Of a DNA stretch of 64,000 bases, positions 45,119-54,375 are shown piece by piece. The notes beneath the pieces are model-generated. The model had not been told where the DNA came from. It worked only from the letters and a program-made list of their open reading frames with translations, and searched no databases. Position 1 is the stretch's first letter. Each line of letters begins with the position of its first letter. The position numbers and the translations under genes were made by a program. Where the stretch lies: NCBI RefSeq assembly GCF_000821305.1, contig NZ_CCXK01000014.1, forward strand, positions 372,001 to 436,000, in the 5' to 3' direction. Source of the stretch: Clostridium culturomicium. Its GTDB lineage: Bacteria > Bacillota > Clostridia > Clostridiales > Clostridiaceae.

Positions 45119-46057
45119 TTATTTCATGCTTATTCCATGCTTAACAGCTTTAACTATATCTTCGGCAGTTAATCCATAAGCCTTAAGCAATTCTGCAGGT
45201 TTACCACTTTCTCCAAATACATCCTTAATTCCAACTCTTAGTACTGGAACAGGGCAATTCCCAGTAACAACTTCTGCTACTGCTGAACCGAGTCCTCCAA
45301 TGATGCTATGCTCTTCTGCTGTTATAATAAGACCTGTTTCTCTTGCAGCAGAAATTATTGCTTCTTCATCTATTGGTTTAATTGTATGCATATTTACAAC
45401 TCTTACCTTTATTCCTTCTTCTGCTAATACATTGAAAGCTTCTAGGGCTGCCTCTACCATAACTCCTGTCGCAATTATAGTGGCTTCTTTACCTTCTCTT
45501 AAGGTAACTCCTTTACCAATTTCAAATTTATAATCACCATTATCATTAATAACTGTTACTGCACTTCTTCCTAATCTTACGTAGCAAGGTCCATTATATT
45601 TAACAATAGCTTCAATTGCAGCTTCTGTTTCCACTGCATCACTTGGGCTTATAACTACCATATTAGGTATACTTCTCATAAGTGAGATATCTTCTACAGA
45701 CTGGTGAGATGCTCCATCTTCTCCAACAGTTATACCTGCATGAGTTGCACATACCTTAACATTTAGCTTTGGATAACAGATTGAGTTTCTTATTTGCTCA
45801 AAAGCTCTTCCTGTAGCAAAAACTGCGAATGTAGAAGCAAATGGAATTTTTCCACATGCAGCCATACCTGCAGCAACAGACATCATATTACCTTCAGCAA
45901 TACCCATGTTTATAAATCTCTCTGGACATACAGCTTTAAAATCTGCAGTTTTTGTTGATTTTGATAGATCTGCATCAAGTACAACTATATTATCATTTTC
46001 TTGACCTATTTTAGCTAACGCTTTACCGTAAGCTTCTCTAGTAGCAATCTTCTTCAT
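45119..46057 (-). CDS. Transketolase, C-terminal subunit
   Basis: A 312-residue protein matching the pyrimidine-binding and C-terminal domains of transketolase (NIVVLDADLSKSTKTADF, then GIAEGNMMSVAAGMAACG, TVGEDGASHQSVEDISLMR, TAEEHSIIGGLGSAVAEV). With the upstream subunit it would form a split transketolase that moves two-carbon units between sugar phosphates in the non-oxidative pentose phosphate pathway. Its ATG overlaps the stop of the N-terminal subunit by one base, as expected for a stoichiometric pair. Confidence 0.93.
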   Translation of the reverse strand: MKKIATREAYGKALAKIGQENDNIVVLDADLSKSTKTADFKAVCPERFINMGIAEGNMMSVAAGMAACGKIPFASTFAVFATGRAFEQIRNSICYPKLNVKVCATHAGITVGEDGASHQSVEDISLMRSIPNMVVISPSDAVETEAAIEAIVKYNGPCYVRLGRSAVTVINDNGDYKFEIGKGVTLREGKEATIIATGVMVEAALEAFNVLAEEGIKVRVVNMHTIKPIDEEAIISAARETGLIITAEEHSIIGGLGSAVAEVVTGNCPVPVLRVGIKDVFGESGKPAELLKAYGLTAEDIVKAVKHGISMK

Positions 46058-46884
46058 TATTCTTCTCCCCCAATCTCTTTTAATGCAATATCACATTGCT
46101 CTTTGCTTGGAGCTGACCCGTGCCATCCTGCTTGATTTTCCATAAAGGATACGCCCTTACCCTTTATAGTTTTACAAACTATCATTGTAGGTTTATCTTT
46201 AACTTTCTTGCCTTCTTCGATTGCATTTTTTATTTCAGTTAAATCATTACCATTTTGAACAAATATTACGTTCCATCCAAAAGCAACGAATTTATCTGCT
46301 ATTGGATTAGGATTCATAACTTTTTCTATATCTCCGTCAATTTGAAGACCATTAAAGTCTACAAATGCAGTTAAATTATCTAATTTATAATGTGCAGCAC
46401 ACATTGACGCTTCCCAAACTTGACCTTCTTCAAGCTCTCCATCCCCTAATAATGTGTACACTCTATAACTCTTTCCATCTATTTTTCCTGCTAAAGCCAT
46501 CCCAACAGCAGCTGAAATTCCCTGACCTAATGAACCAGTTGACATATCAACACCTGGAATATAATTCATATTTGGATGTCCTTGAAGCATAGCTCCCATT
46601 TTTCTTAATTTCATTAATTCTTCTTTATTAAAGAATCCCTTCTCTGCAAGCGCAGCATATAATACTGGTGCAGCATGCCCTTTTGATAATACAAATCTAT
46701 CTCTATTTGGATCCTTCGGATTATTTATGTCTACATTCATTTCATTAAAATATAGTGTTGTAATAATCTCCACTGATGATAATGATCCACCTGGGTGACC
46801 AGATTCAGATTCAGTTACCATTTTTACAATATCTCTTCTAAGAGTCTTTGTTATCTGTTCTAACGATGCCAATGATTTTTCCAT
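46057..46884 (-). CDS. Transketolase, N-terminal (thiamine diphosphate) subunit
   Basis: A 275-residue protein matching the TPP-binding domain of transketolase: ESGHPGGSLSSVEIITTLYF, SKGHAAPVLYAALAEKG, MSTGSLGQGISAAVGMALAG and the TPP/Mg2+ motif LLGDGELEEGQVWEA. The pair of half-length proteins replaces the single ~660-residue enzyme found in many bacteria. The ribosome binding site GGAGGGA precedes ATG 46884. Confidence 0.93.
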   Translation of the reverse strand: MEKSLASLEQITKTLRRDIVKMVTESESGHPGGSLSSVEIITTLYFNEMNVDINNPKDPNRDRFVLSKGHAAPVLYAALAEKGFFNKEELMKLRKMGAMLQGHPNMNYIPGVDMSTGSLGQGISAAVGMALAGKIDGKSYRVYTLLGDGELEEGQVWEASMCAAHYKLDNLTAFVDFNGLQIDGDIEKVMNPNPIADKFVAFGWNVIFVQNGNDLTEIKNAIEEGKKVKDKPTMIVCKTIKGKGVSFMENQAGWHGSAPSKEQCDIALKEIGGEE

Positions 46885-47125
46885 TACTTATCCCTCCAGA
46901 CTTACTTCTACACTAATTATATCAATTTTTCATATATTCTCAACTATTTTACCACTTTTTTTCATAAATATATTACATTTTCTTATATATAGCATGTACA
47001 AATTCTTTTAATGAATACTATTTCAAATTTAATTTGATATACTAAACACCTATTATATACATTTTTGCTACACATTATACTTATAGTGTAATACATTCAT
47101 CTAAATAAACCTTATTGCAATGCAA

Positions 47126-47159
47126 TAAAAAAACGGAAGATAACTTGGTTACCTTCCGT
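47126..47159 (-). terminator. Terminator of the mazEF end of the acpS-alr gene cluster
   Basis: ACGGAAGGTAAC and GTTATCTTCCGT on the minus strand form a stem with a short CAA loop and one mismatch, followed by TTTTTTT. It begins 9 bases past the mazF stop. Confidence 0.88.
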
Positions 47160-47168
47160 AATATATAC

Positions 47169-47522
47169 TTATCCTTTTAAATCTAGACTAATTCTAAGAG
47201 CTATGTCAACCTTTATCATATCTTCATCAGTCATATGCCCTATCCTCTCTTTTAGTCTCCTTTTATCTAAAGTTCTAACCTGTTCTAGCAAAACTACTGA
47301 ATCTTTATTTAACCCATATTCCTCCGAGGAAATCTCCACATGTGTGGGAAGTTTTGCCTTATTGATTTGAGAGGTTATCGCTGCTACAATTACCGTTGGG
47401 CTATATCGATTTCCAACATCATTTTGTATAATGATTACTGGTCTTATACCGCCTTGTTCAGACCCAACTACCGGACTTAAGTCCGCATAAAATATATCGC
47501 CTCTCTTAATAATAGTTGTCAT
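47169..47522 (-). CDS. mazF: MazF/NdoA-type endoribonuclease toxin
   Basis: A 117-residue protein of the PemK/MazF family: IKRGDIFYADLSPVVGSEQG, GIRPVIIIQNDVGNRYSPTV, and VLLEQVRTLDKRRL. MazF enzymes cut mRNA at short specific sequences; in Bacillus NdoA cleaves at UACAU. The gene lies downstream of alr and a putative antitoxin gene (15-base gap), the conserved Firmicute position. The start at ATG 47522 has GGAGAG upstream. Confidence 0.93.
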   Translation of the reverse strand: MTTIIKRGDIFYADLSPVVGSEQGGIRPVIIIQNDVGNRYSPTVIVAAITSQINKAKLPTHVEISSEEYGLNKDSVVLLEQVRTLDKRRLKERIGHMTDEDMIKVDIALRISLDLKG

Positions 47523-47537
47523 TAGGCATTCACTCTC

Positions 47538-47810
47538 CTAAAGGCTAGCTTCGTATTCTTTCAAATCATCTATATAGCTCTCAAAGCCGTACTCTGACAA
47601 TTCTAAGTTAAGTTCTTCCATAGCTAAGTAACCTTGCTTCATGCAATCAATATAGCTATTGCTCATTTCGCCTTTACTATATTCTATTCCATAGTGGTCA
47701 ATTAATTCACTACTTTTTTTATATTGTTTTAAAGCTTCTGAGTAACCAGTATAAAAGTCACCAGAAAAATTACCTTTTGAACTTAGAACTATCTTTTTTG
47801 AGCTAAACAT
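47538..47810 (-). CDS. Putative MazE-position antitoxin, divergent
   Basis: The start is placed at ATG 47810, behind GGAGGT at a somewhat long 11-base spacing, giving 90 residues. The sequence opens with FSSKKIVLSS, which could be the single strand of a ribbon-helix-helix fold, but the rest (DFYTGYSEALKQYKK; EYGFESYIDDLKEYEASL) does not resemble Bacillus NdoAI closely. Placement directly before mazF and its acidic end support an antitoxin role. This is an inference from position. Confidence 0.7.
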   Translation of the reverse strand: MFSSKKIVLSSKGNFSGDFYTGYSEALKQYKKSSELIDHYGIEYSKGEMSNSYIDCMKQGYLAMEELNLELSEYGFESYIDDLKEYEASL

Positions 47811-47934
47811 GGATTTTCTTACCTCCAACTTAAATAACAACTATATGTACACTTCAATTATAATTGATTAATTGCTACTATGTCAAAGAAATTGTACCCA
47901 TTTCTACTTTTTTCAACAATTTACACGGCCTTGA

Positions 47935-49098
47935 TTATACATAATTCCTTATATTAACTATTTTCCCGTCTTTTTTATACACCCTTGGTACTCTTTTACT
48001 TACATCACAAACAACTTCATAACTAATAGTACCTATAGCTTCAGCAATATCATCTGCGGTTATTCTATTTCCAAATTGATCTTCTCCCATAAATATAACT
48101 TCATCACCAACCTTTACATTTGGAATGTCAGTTACATCTATCATACATTGATCCATACATATTCTTCCTACAATATCTGCAAAAGCTCCATTTATGATTA
48201 CTTTTCCCTTACCAGTTAATAGTCTTGATAGCCCATCTGCATATCCAATTGGAAGTGTGGCAATTTTACTTTTTCTTTCTGTAGTAAACACTCTTCCATA
48301 ACTTACACTTTTTCCTGATTCTAAAGTCTTTAAATGAACAATTGAAGCTTTTAAACTCATTACAGGTTTTAAACTAACTTTAGTTTTGTCCACATCCCTA
48401 GATGGATAATATCCATATAACATTATTCCTGCCCTAACTCCATCATACTCGAGATTTGAAAAATCTATTATACCTGCACTATTGCTAACGTGTTTATATT
48501 TAATATTTACTCCAAGTCCTTTTAAATATTCATCAAAATCATCAAAACTCTTTAATTGTAAAAATGTAAATTCTTTATCCTTTTCATCTGCAGAAGCAAA
48601 ATGTGTAAACATCCCTTCAAGTTCTATACCTGGAAGGTTAGCTATTTTTTTCACCTCACCAGCTTCTTCTTGTGTTGCTAAAAAGCCAATTCTGCCCATC
48701 CCTGTATCAACTGCGATATGAACTTTAACTTTTGCATTTTTCTTTACCGCTGCTTTTGATAGTTCCACTGCATCATCGTAGGAATATATTGTCTGTTCTA
48801 TGTCAGAGTCTATAATTTCATCATAAAAATCATGGGCAGTATATCCAAGTATCACTATTGGAGCTTTTAGTCCAGCTCTTCTTAGTTCCATAGCTTCAGT
48901 GATTACTGCAACTGCAAATTTAGAAACACCATTTTCCAATAATGTGTTGTAAATATTAACCGCTCCATGTCCATAAGCATCAGCTTTTATAACACCAATT
49001 ACATCTTTACCATTGGAAACCCTTAATACTTCTTTAATATTATTTTCTAAGGCATTTAAATCTATTTCTGCCCAAGTTGTTCTTAACTTGTGAATCAT
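47935..49098 (-). CDS. alr: Alanine racemase
   Basis: A 387-residue PLP enzyme that interconverts L- and D-alanine for peptidoglycan synthesis. The PLP-binding Lys is in IGVIKADAYGHGA near residue 38, GMGRIGF is in the barrel, and the catalytic Tyr is in SYGRVFTTERKSKIATLPIG, with CMDQCMIDVT near the C-terminus. In spore-formers alanine racemase can also limit alanine-triggered germination. The gene stands between the GerS-like gene and mazEF, as in Bacillus and several clostridia. Confidence 0.96.
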   Translation of the reverse strand: MIHKLRTTWAEIDLNALENNIKEVLRVSNGKDVIGVIKADAYGHGAVNIYNTLLENGVSKFAVAVITEAMELRRAGLKAPIVILGYTAHDFYDEIIDSDIEQTIYSYDDAVELSKAAVKKNAKVKVHIAVDTGMGRIGFLATQEEAGEVKKIANLPGIELEGMFTHFASADEKDKEFTFLQLKSFDDFDEYLKGLGVNIKYKHVSNSAGIIDFSNLEYDGVRAGIMLYGYYPSRDVDKTKVSLKPVMSLKASIVHLKTLESGKSVSYGRVFTTERKSKIATLPIGYADGLSRLLTGKGKVIINGAFADIVGRICMDQCMIDVTDIPNVKVGDEVIFMGEDQFGNRITADDIAEAIGTISYEVVCDVSKRVPRVYKKDGKIVNIRNYV

Positions 49099-49140
49099 AT
49101 TCTTTTCACCTCTTATAAGTCATTGATACTCATATCCCTA

Positions 49141-49767
49141 CTAAAAATCTATACTCATATCACTTTCTTTATCCGTCCAATTAAAGTTTTTATAGTTATA
49201 TATTATTCTTTCATTGTGTTTATTATCATAAATTATTATTTTGCTAGGTTTATACTCTGCAATATCATAATACATACTTCCTTCATATAAATTATTATTG
49301 CTTCCTGGAATTAATGTTGTTATTACAAAATATTCTTTATCATTTAAAATTTCCTTTTGAAATTTTAATTCCTCATTAGTATATATTAAACCTATGTATT
49401 CCCCAATAAACCCATATTTAAATACTTCATCAAAATCTTTTTCAAGAGTATATTGTCTCTCACTATTGTTATCCTTAACTTCTATGTCATTACCTTTAAA
49501 GATAAAAGTTCTTTCATCATTTAAATCTAACTTATATCCAACATCTTTAACATATTTTTGAGTTCCCTCATAGACATTGATCTCTTTGTCATTGATAATC
49601 TTAATAGTAACCTCACTAGTATAAGCCTTGATTTCACTTAAAAGTTCAATAACATGATATTCATCTGAAACATTCTTATTCTGTAATTTTACAAAAACTG
49701 TTCCAAATATCAATGCTACCCCAATTGCAACAATAACCACAAGTGTAATAATATTTTTCTTTTTCAT
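49141..49767 (-). CDS. GerS/YdcC-like membrane-anchored protein
   Basis: A 208-residue protein with an N-terminal hydrophobic segment (IITLVVIVAIGVALIFGTVF) and a beta-rich extracytoplasmic domain of LolA-like character (EVTIKIINDKEINVYEGTQK; SMYYDIAEYKPSKIIIYD). The gene between acpS/nnrD and alr is ydcC in Bacillus, and gerS lies beside alr2 in C. difficile, where GerS is a lipoprotein needed with CwlD for cortex modification. This one has no Cys after the hydrophobic segment, so it is not a lipoprotein by sequence. Assignment rests on gene order and fold impression. Confidence 0.65.
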   Translation of the reverse strand: MKKKNIITLVVIVAIGVALIFGTVFVKLQNKNVSDEYHVIELLSEIKAYTSEVTIKIINDKEINVYEGTQKYVKDVGYKLDLNDERTFIFKGNDIEVKDNNSERQYTLEKDFDEVFKYGFIGEYIGLIYTNEELKFQKEILNDKEYFVITTLIPGSNNNLYEGSMYYDIAEYKPSKIIIYDNKHNERIIYNYKNFNWTDKESDMSIDF

Positions 49768-49919
49768 AATTGCCCCCCAAAATCTTAATACACTATATGT
49801 TTATTATATGTAATCCTAGTTAATAACCTACACAAATATAATTTACTTCAAATAAAAAAATTTAATACATAAAATTTTATAAAACTTCTTTGATTATTCC
49901 TATGTAAATAAAGACTTCA

Positions 49920-50825
49920 TCATACTTTTCCTTCTATTATTTCATATATACCAAATGGTAATTCATTTATGATGTGTGTTGCATTAACACAAAACATATT
50001 TTCTGCTAGTCTATCCCCGCAATATCCATGAATATATGCACTAATGAATGTTGCCTCTAAAGGCTCATATCCCTGTGCTATAAACGATGCAATTATACCT
50101 GTTAAAGTATCTCCCATCCCGCCTGATGCCATAGCACTATTACCCGAAGAATTTTCATACACCACTTCTCCATCAGTAATAATTGTCCGATGATCCTTTA
50201 ACAAAATAATCACATCATGCTCTTTAGCAAATCCCCTTGCAATCTCAACTTTATTAGCTTTAATTTCATCTATAGATAAGCCTGTTAATCTTGCCATTTC
50301 CCCATAATGAGGAGTTAATATGATGGTGTTGTTTTTTCTCTCTAATATCTCTAATCTTTCTTGTAATACATTAATTCCATCTGCATCTATTACAATAGGA
50401 CAATCCGCATTTTCAATAGTATTCTTAATCACATTTAATGTCAACTTGCTGACTCCCATACCTGGTCCTATAGCAATGCAATTCGACTTAACCATAATAT
50501 TTCCAATTTTATCACTTTGCTCAAAATTTATAGTCATAGCTTCCGTTAATTTAATACTCATTATATCTTGAATTTCCTTAGGCACACAAAGGGTGACGAG
50601 TCCTGCACCACTTCTTACAGCAGCTTGGGTTGTCAAATATGCTGCTCCAGCAAATCCCATAGAACCTGCAATTACTAGCACCTGGCCATAATCACCTTTA
50701 TATGAATTCTGCTTTCTTCCTACAAGTGTATTCCTTACCATTCCAAAGTCTACTTCCGTAGGTTTATGTCTGAATCCAATAAAACTTAGCTTATTACTTT
50801 TAAATTTTTCAAAAGAATTCTCCAA
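49920..50825 (-). CDS. nnrD: ADP-dependent NAD(P)H-hydrate dehydratase, NnrD domain only
   Basis: A 301-residue protein starting at TTG 50825, seven bases after GGAGG. The ribokinase-like NnrD domain is complete: GDYGQVLVIAGSMGFAGAAY, AIGPGMGVSK, VIDADGINVLQ, ILTPHYGEMARLTG, and the ADP-site NSSGNSAMASGGMGDTLTGI. It repairs hydrated NAD(P)H. The N-terminal NnrE epimerase domain usually fused to it in clostridia is absent, replaced by about 40 residues. It starts 2 bases after acpS ends. Confidence 0.92.
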   Translation of the reverse strand: MENSFEKFKSNKLSFIGFRHKPTEVDFGMVRNTLVGRKQNSYKGDYGQVLVIAGSMGFAGAAYLTTQAAVRSGAGLVTLCVPKEIQDIMSIKLTEAMTINFEQSDKIGNIMVKSNCIAIGPGMGVSKLTLNVIKNTIENADCPIVIDADGINVLQERLEILERKNNTIILTPHYGEMARLTGLSIDEIKANKVEIARGFAKEHDVIILLKDHRTIITDGEVVYENSSGNSAMASGGMGDTLTGIIASFIAQGYEPLEATFISAYIHGYCGDRLAENMFCVNATHIINELPFGIYEIIEGKV

Positions 50826-50827
50826 GA

Positions 50828-51202
50828 TTATACCTCCTCAAGCACAGCATATGCAATGGCGTTATCCTCTCCATGTGAAATACTAAGATGTATATTAGTA
50901 TTTCCTGTTTTGTTGGCAATGACCCTTGCTTTTCCTTTTAATGTGACTATAGGTTTTCCAAGAGTAGAATTCTCAATTATTATATCTCTAAATGAAAAAC
51001 CTCTAAACCCTGTACCCAAAGCTTTTGAAACTGCTTCCTTTGCTGCAAATCTGCCTGCCACATACTCAGGTCTAAGATTACGCCTCCTCAAATATTCTAT
51101 CTCATTTGAAGTAAATATTTTTTCTAAAAAACCATTGTCCTTAGCTAATATTTCCCTTATTCTCCTTATCTCAACAATGTCTACTCCAATACCTAATATC
51201 AC
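50828..51202 (-). CDS. acpS: Holo-[acyl-carrier-protein] synthase
   Basis: A 124-residue enzyme that transfers 4'-phosphopantetheine from coenzyme A to apo-ACP. Motifs: GIGVDIVEIRRI near the N-terminus with the Mg2+-binding Asp, RFAAKEAVSKALGTG, and LSISHGEDNAIAYAVL. It starts at GTG 51202 behind GGAGGG. First gene of the acpS-nnrD-gerS-like-alr-mazEF series. Confidence 0.95.
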   Translation of the reverse strand: MILGIGVDIVEIRRIREILAKDNGFLEKIFTSNEIEYLRRRNLRPEYVAGRFAAKEAVSKALGTGFRGFSFRDIIIENSTLGKPIVTLKGKARVIANKTGNTNIHLSISHGEDNAIAYAVLEEV

Positions 51203-51304
51203 CTCTATCCCTCCTCTCTAATTTAAGTTATTTATTATTCTATCATAAAAATAAATTATATAATACACCTTTTACATCTTTTGACTTATATTGTTATAAT
51301 TTCT

Positions 51305-51337
51305 AAAAGGCAGGATTTCAAATTTATCCCGCCTTTT
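51305..51337 (-). terminator. Terminator of the DUF6514 gene
   Basis: AAAAGGC-A-GGAT and ATCC-C-GCCTTTT form a stem of 11 pairs with one mismatch and a 9-base loop, 13 bases past the stop. The following minus-strand sequence is only moderately T-rich. Confidence 0.7.
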
Positions 51338-51349
51338 AATTTATTGCTT

Positions 51350-51709
51350 TTATACAGTTATTTTTTCAAATTGAGCATAAAGCTCTTTATCAAAATCCTT
51401 ATAATATTCCTCAACCACTTCTTCCGCTACATCAATTAAATGTACTGGTGAAACCATGTTCTTTTCTAACATGTGTAAAAGTTGGCTACCTTTATACTTA
51501 TATGGAGTAATATACTTAATTTCTTCCTTAAAAGCTTGTACATTTTTTTCATTATCTCTTACTTTACTTTCAACTTCAATCCCATACGCTTTAATACAGA
51601 AAGATTCTCCATTGTTATCCATACGCAAATCTCTTTGTACTAATCTATAAATATATTCTAGATTTTCCCCATCATTATTACAATTGCATTTTAAAGTTTC
51701 AATTACCAT
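51350..51709 (-). CDS. DUF6514-like small protein
   Basis: The start is placed at ATG 51709 behind GGGGGCG, giving 119 residues. The pattern YIYRLVQRDL, FCIKAYGIEVES, and the ending ...MVSPVHLIDVAEEVVEEYY resembles the DUF6514 family of clostridia, whose role is unknown. No signal peptide or membrane segment. It stands alone between acpS and the DUF58 operon with its own hairpin terminator. Confidence 0.65.
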   Translation of the reverse strand: MVIETLKCNCNNDGENLEYIYRLVQRDLRMDNNGESFCIKAYGIEVESKVRDNEKNVQAFKEEIKYITPYKYKGSQLLHMLEKNMVSPVHLIDVAEEVVEEYYKDFDKELYAQFEKITV

Positions 51710-51973
51710 ACTAACGCCCCCAATAATAATATTTCCCCGTTGCAAGCTTACACTCGTTCTATAATTGAAATTGTATCACTTAAAATAAAAATAAAGTGTA
51801 AATTTTTGTAGATGGAACTAATTATATTCCACCTATAAACTTACACCTTATTTCTTAATATTCTTTAATATTCACCTTTGCCGCCCTCATTAATGGTTTC
51901 CGTTTCCACTTTATCCCTTTTATATGAATCCTCTTATCTTATTTTGTCTTAAAGTGTAGAAATATTTTTTGTG

Positions 51974-53236
51974 TTATTTCATGATTTTATTTAGTTTATT
52001 TACATTTTCTTCCATACTTTTCCATTCCTTATTTTCTATCATATGTTGCGAAAATTTAGCCTCATTATATATATTAGTAACCTCATTAATCCTTTCTGAT
52101 GGATCAACCTTAATCTTTATAACATGCTTTAATTGACCTGGAGTCATATACTCTTTAAAAATATCCTTTTTAGCTGCAGTATCAACCAATTCACCATATT
52201 TATATATAATTTCTTCTCGTGGACTTCCTTTTTTTCTAAATAGCTTCTTAAGCTTAGCAAATATTTTATCTTTTTTTATTGTCTGTTTTTCTATATCCTC
52301 TACAAACTCAGTATACTCCTGTGATTTATTCTTATTTGCCCTATAATAAACCTTATTAATACTTCTATATAAAAAATATATAATTAAAAGAAATAAAATA
52401 GCTATAATTATATTTACTATAACCTTCCCATCTCCCGTAACACGCTGTGCTTGTATGTCTTGTGTAACTGCCCCTAAATCAATTAAACTCTTAGGAAGCT
52501 CACCTTTAGCTCCAGCAAATAATCTATCAATCAAACTATATAACCACATTAATGGATATTGTAAAACTGAAAATATAATATTAGCTAGAAAATCAATTAC
52601 ATTTGCTACCATACTTGCAATTATTTCGCCTACAAACATTATCTTACTATATACAGCATCTTGCGTTAATAAAATTCCAAACAAAGACAACCCATAATTA
52701 ATGTACTTACTTCCTCTGGTTCTTCTTATCTGATACTCATATCCCATAGCTTCCCTAAGAGATATAACAACCAAAATGATATATACTAATATACCAATAT
52801 AAATCATTGATCCCTGTGATCTAAACCCTGACCACCTCATGAAATTATAAATAATCCCAGCGGCAAAAATATAATATATTCCATGCAAAAAAATTCGCTT
52901 ATATTCATCATAGTTAATATCATCTTTCTCTTCCTTAAAAAGCTTCAGTATAAGTGCTGATGAAAATATAATATTAATTATGGCAAAAAAAGGTTCGCTA
53001 CTAGTTAAAAACTCGATTAAAGCAATGGGAATTACCGATAGAGCCAAGCATAACTTCGGATTATTTCCAAGCCTTAAAAGATATCTTCCTATATTAGACA
53101 TAACAACAATTAAAAAGAATAATTGAAAACTTATATTTTCCTTAAATGCAATAGACATTATTATGGTCCATATAAATGTTATTAACAGTGCTATCGTTGA
53201 GGTATAAAAAAATTTAACTTGATTAAACCAGCTCAT
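51974..53236 (-). CDS. Membrane protein of MoxR-DUF58 operon (DUF4129-like end, no transglutaminase core)
   Basis: A 420-residue protein. The first ~170 residues hold about six helices. A further helix lies near 275-295 (IVNIIIAILFLLIIYFLYR), and a cytoplasmic C-terminal domain follows (REEIIYKYGELVDTAAKKDI, then FKEYMTPGQLKHV), resembling DUF4129. In most such operons the third protein carries an extracytoplasmic transglutaminase domain between the helices; here that catalytic domain is not visible. Its ATG overlaps the DUF58 gene stop by one base. Confidence 0.7.
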   Translation of the reverse strand: MSWFNQVKFFYTSTIALLITFIWTIIMSIAFKENISFQLFFLIVVMSNIGRYLLRLGNNPKLCLALSVIPIALIEFLTSSEPFFAIINIIFSSALILKLFKEEKDDINYDEYKRIFLHGIYYIFAAGIIYNFMRWSGFRSQGSMIYIGILVYIILVVISLREAMGYEYQIRRTRGSKYINYGLSLFGILLTQDAVYSKIMFVGEIIASMVANVIDFLANIIFSVLQYPLMWLYSLIDRLFAGAKGELPKSLIDLGAVTQDIQAQRVTGDGKVIVNIIIAILFLLIIYFLYRSINKVYYRANKNKSQEYTEFVEDIEKQTIKKDKIFAKLKKLFRKKGSPREEIIYKYGELVDTAAKKDIFKEYMTPGQLKHVIKIKVDPSERINEVTNIYNEAKFSQHMIENKEWKSMEENVNKLNKIMK

Positions 53237-54360
53237 TATTTAACCTCCCCCTTATAACGGATTGTCTGAACACCCTTTATATTTACCTCTATTCCATTTT
53301 CAGATACATCTATAATTTTTACCTTATATCCTCTTCTTATCATTTCTCTAACTACTTTAATATCCTTATCATTTAAGTAATAAGTTATTATCACATAAGT
53401 AGTATCAGCATTAAGATATGAAAGTTTACTTTGTAAATAAACTGAAAACTCCTGTCTTGGAACTTTATGAATTCTTGTACAGTATTCAATCAACGATTCC
53501 AAAGCTCCTCGCCGTGGCATTAAGTCAAGCGGACCATTACCTTTACAATATATCATATTTGCATTACTCCAAATTCCCGTTGGAATATTTTCATTTAATG
53601 CCTTACTGCTTAAAGCTAATGCAATATCTATAGCCTTATCCACCGCATCTGGCCTTAGACATCCCCAGTAAGGATCCCCACATTGTACATTTATTATCAT
53701 TACTAATTGATTATCTGAAGTATAATCATATTCCTTAACCATGAGCTTATCAGCCTTTAAAGATGCTTTCCAATTAATATCTTTCATCCTGTCTTCAACA
53801 CAATACTCCCTTACCCCTCTTATATAAAGAGGATCTTTATGAATCCATCTTCTAACTGTATTATCTCCAACAAAACTTGTATCTTCGAAGCTTAGAGAAT
53901 CCATCGATTTCACTTTAGGACAAATAAGAATCTCAACCCAATCCTCCATCTCCTTTGTCTCAATACATAACCCTAATGGATCTCCAATTCTAACATTAAC
54001 TCCTCTAACATTATATGCTCCTCTTTTTTCCCCTGTCATTGTATAGCTTCTATTTCTTCTTTGATATTTCCCCATGGCATATCTAGAAATATGCCATTTT
54101 TCACTGCCACACAACTCAGTTTTTGCTCCATCACAAAAGCTTAACTCCTCCGGAATCTTCTGCTCAACCAGCATAAACATTATAGGGAGACTTTTCCTAT
54201 TCTCGATTTTCAATGTAAATTTAAATTTCTCACCTATAGGAATTAGTTTTTCATTAACTTGTCTTGATATGTTTAAATCCTTATGACCATTACTAGCACT
54301 GTAATTACAAAGCTGTATAACCCCCAGTATTAAAGCTCCTAGAATAAAAATTTGAAGCAT
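53236..54360 (-). CDS. DUF58-family protein
   Basis: A 374-residue protein with an N-terminal membrane segment (FILGALILGVIQLCNY), a beta-rich region (FKFTLKIENRKSLPIMFMLV), and the DUF58 hallmark RRWIHKDPLYIRGVREY, then DINWKASLKADKLMVKEYDY. DUF58 proteins accompany MoxR ATPases and are thought to be von Willebrand A-related; here the classical DxSxS metal site is not seen (VMIINVQCGDPYWG at that place). It starts 15 bases after moxR. Confidence 0.87.
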   Translation of the reverse strand: MLQIFILGALILGVIQLCNYSASNGHKDLNISRQVNEKLIPIGEKFKFTLKIENRKSLPIMFMLVEQKIPEELSFCDGAKTELCGSEKWHISRYAMGKYQRRNRSYTMTGEKRGAYNVRGVNVRIGDPLGLCIETKEMEDWVEILICPKVKSMDSLSFEDTSFVGDNTVRRWIHKDPLYIRGVREYCVEDRMKDINWKASLKADKLMVKEYDYTSDNQLVMIINVQCGDPYWGCLRPDAVDKAIDIALALSSKALNENIPTGIWSNANMIYCKGNGPLDLMPRRGALESLIEYCTRIHKVPRQEFSVYLQSKLSYLNADTTYVIITYYLNDKDIKVVREMIRRGYKVKIIDVSENGIEVNIKGVQTIRYKGEVK

Positions 54361-54375
54361 AGTATCTCACCACCT

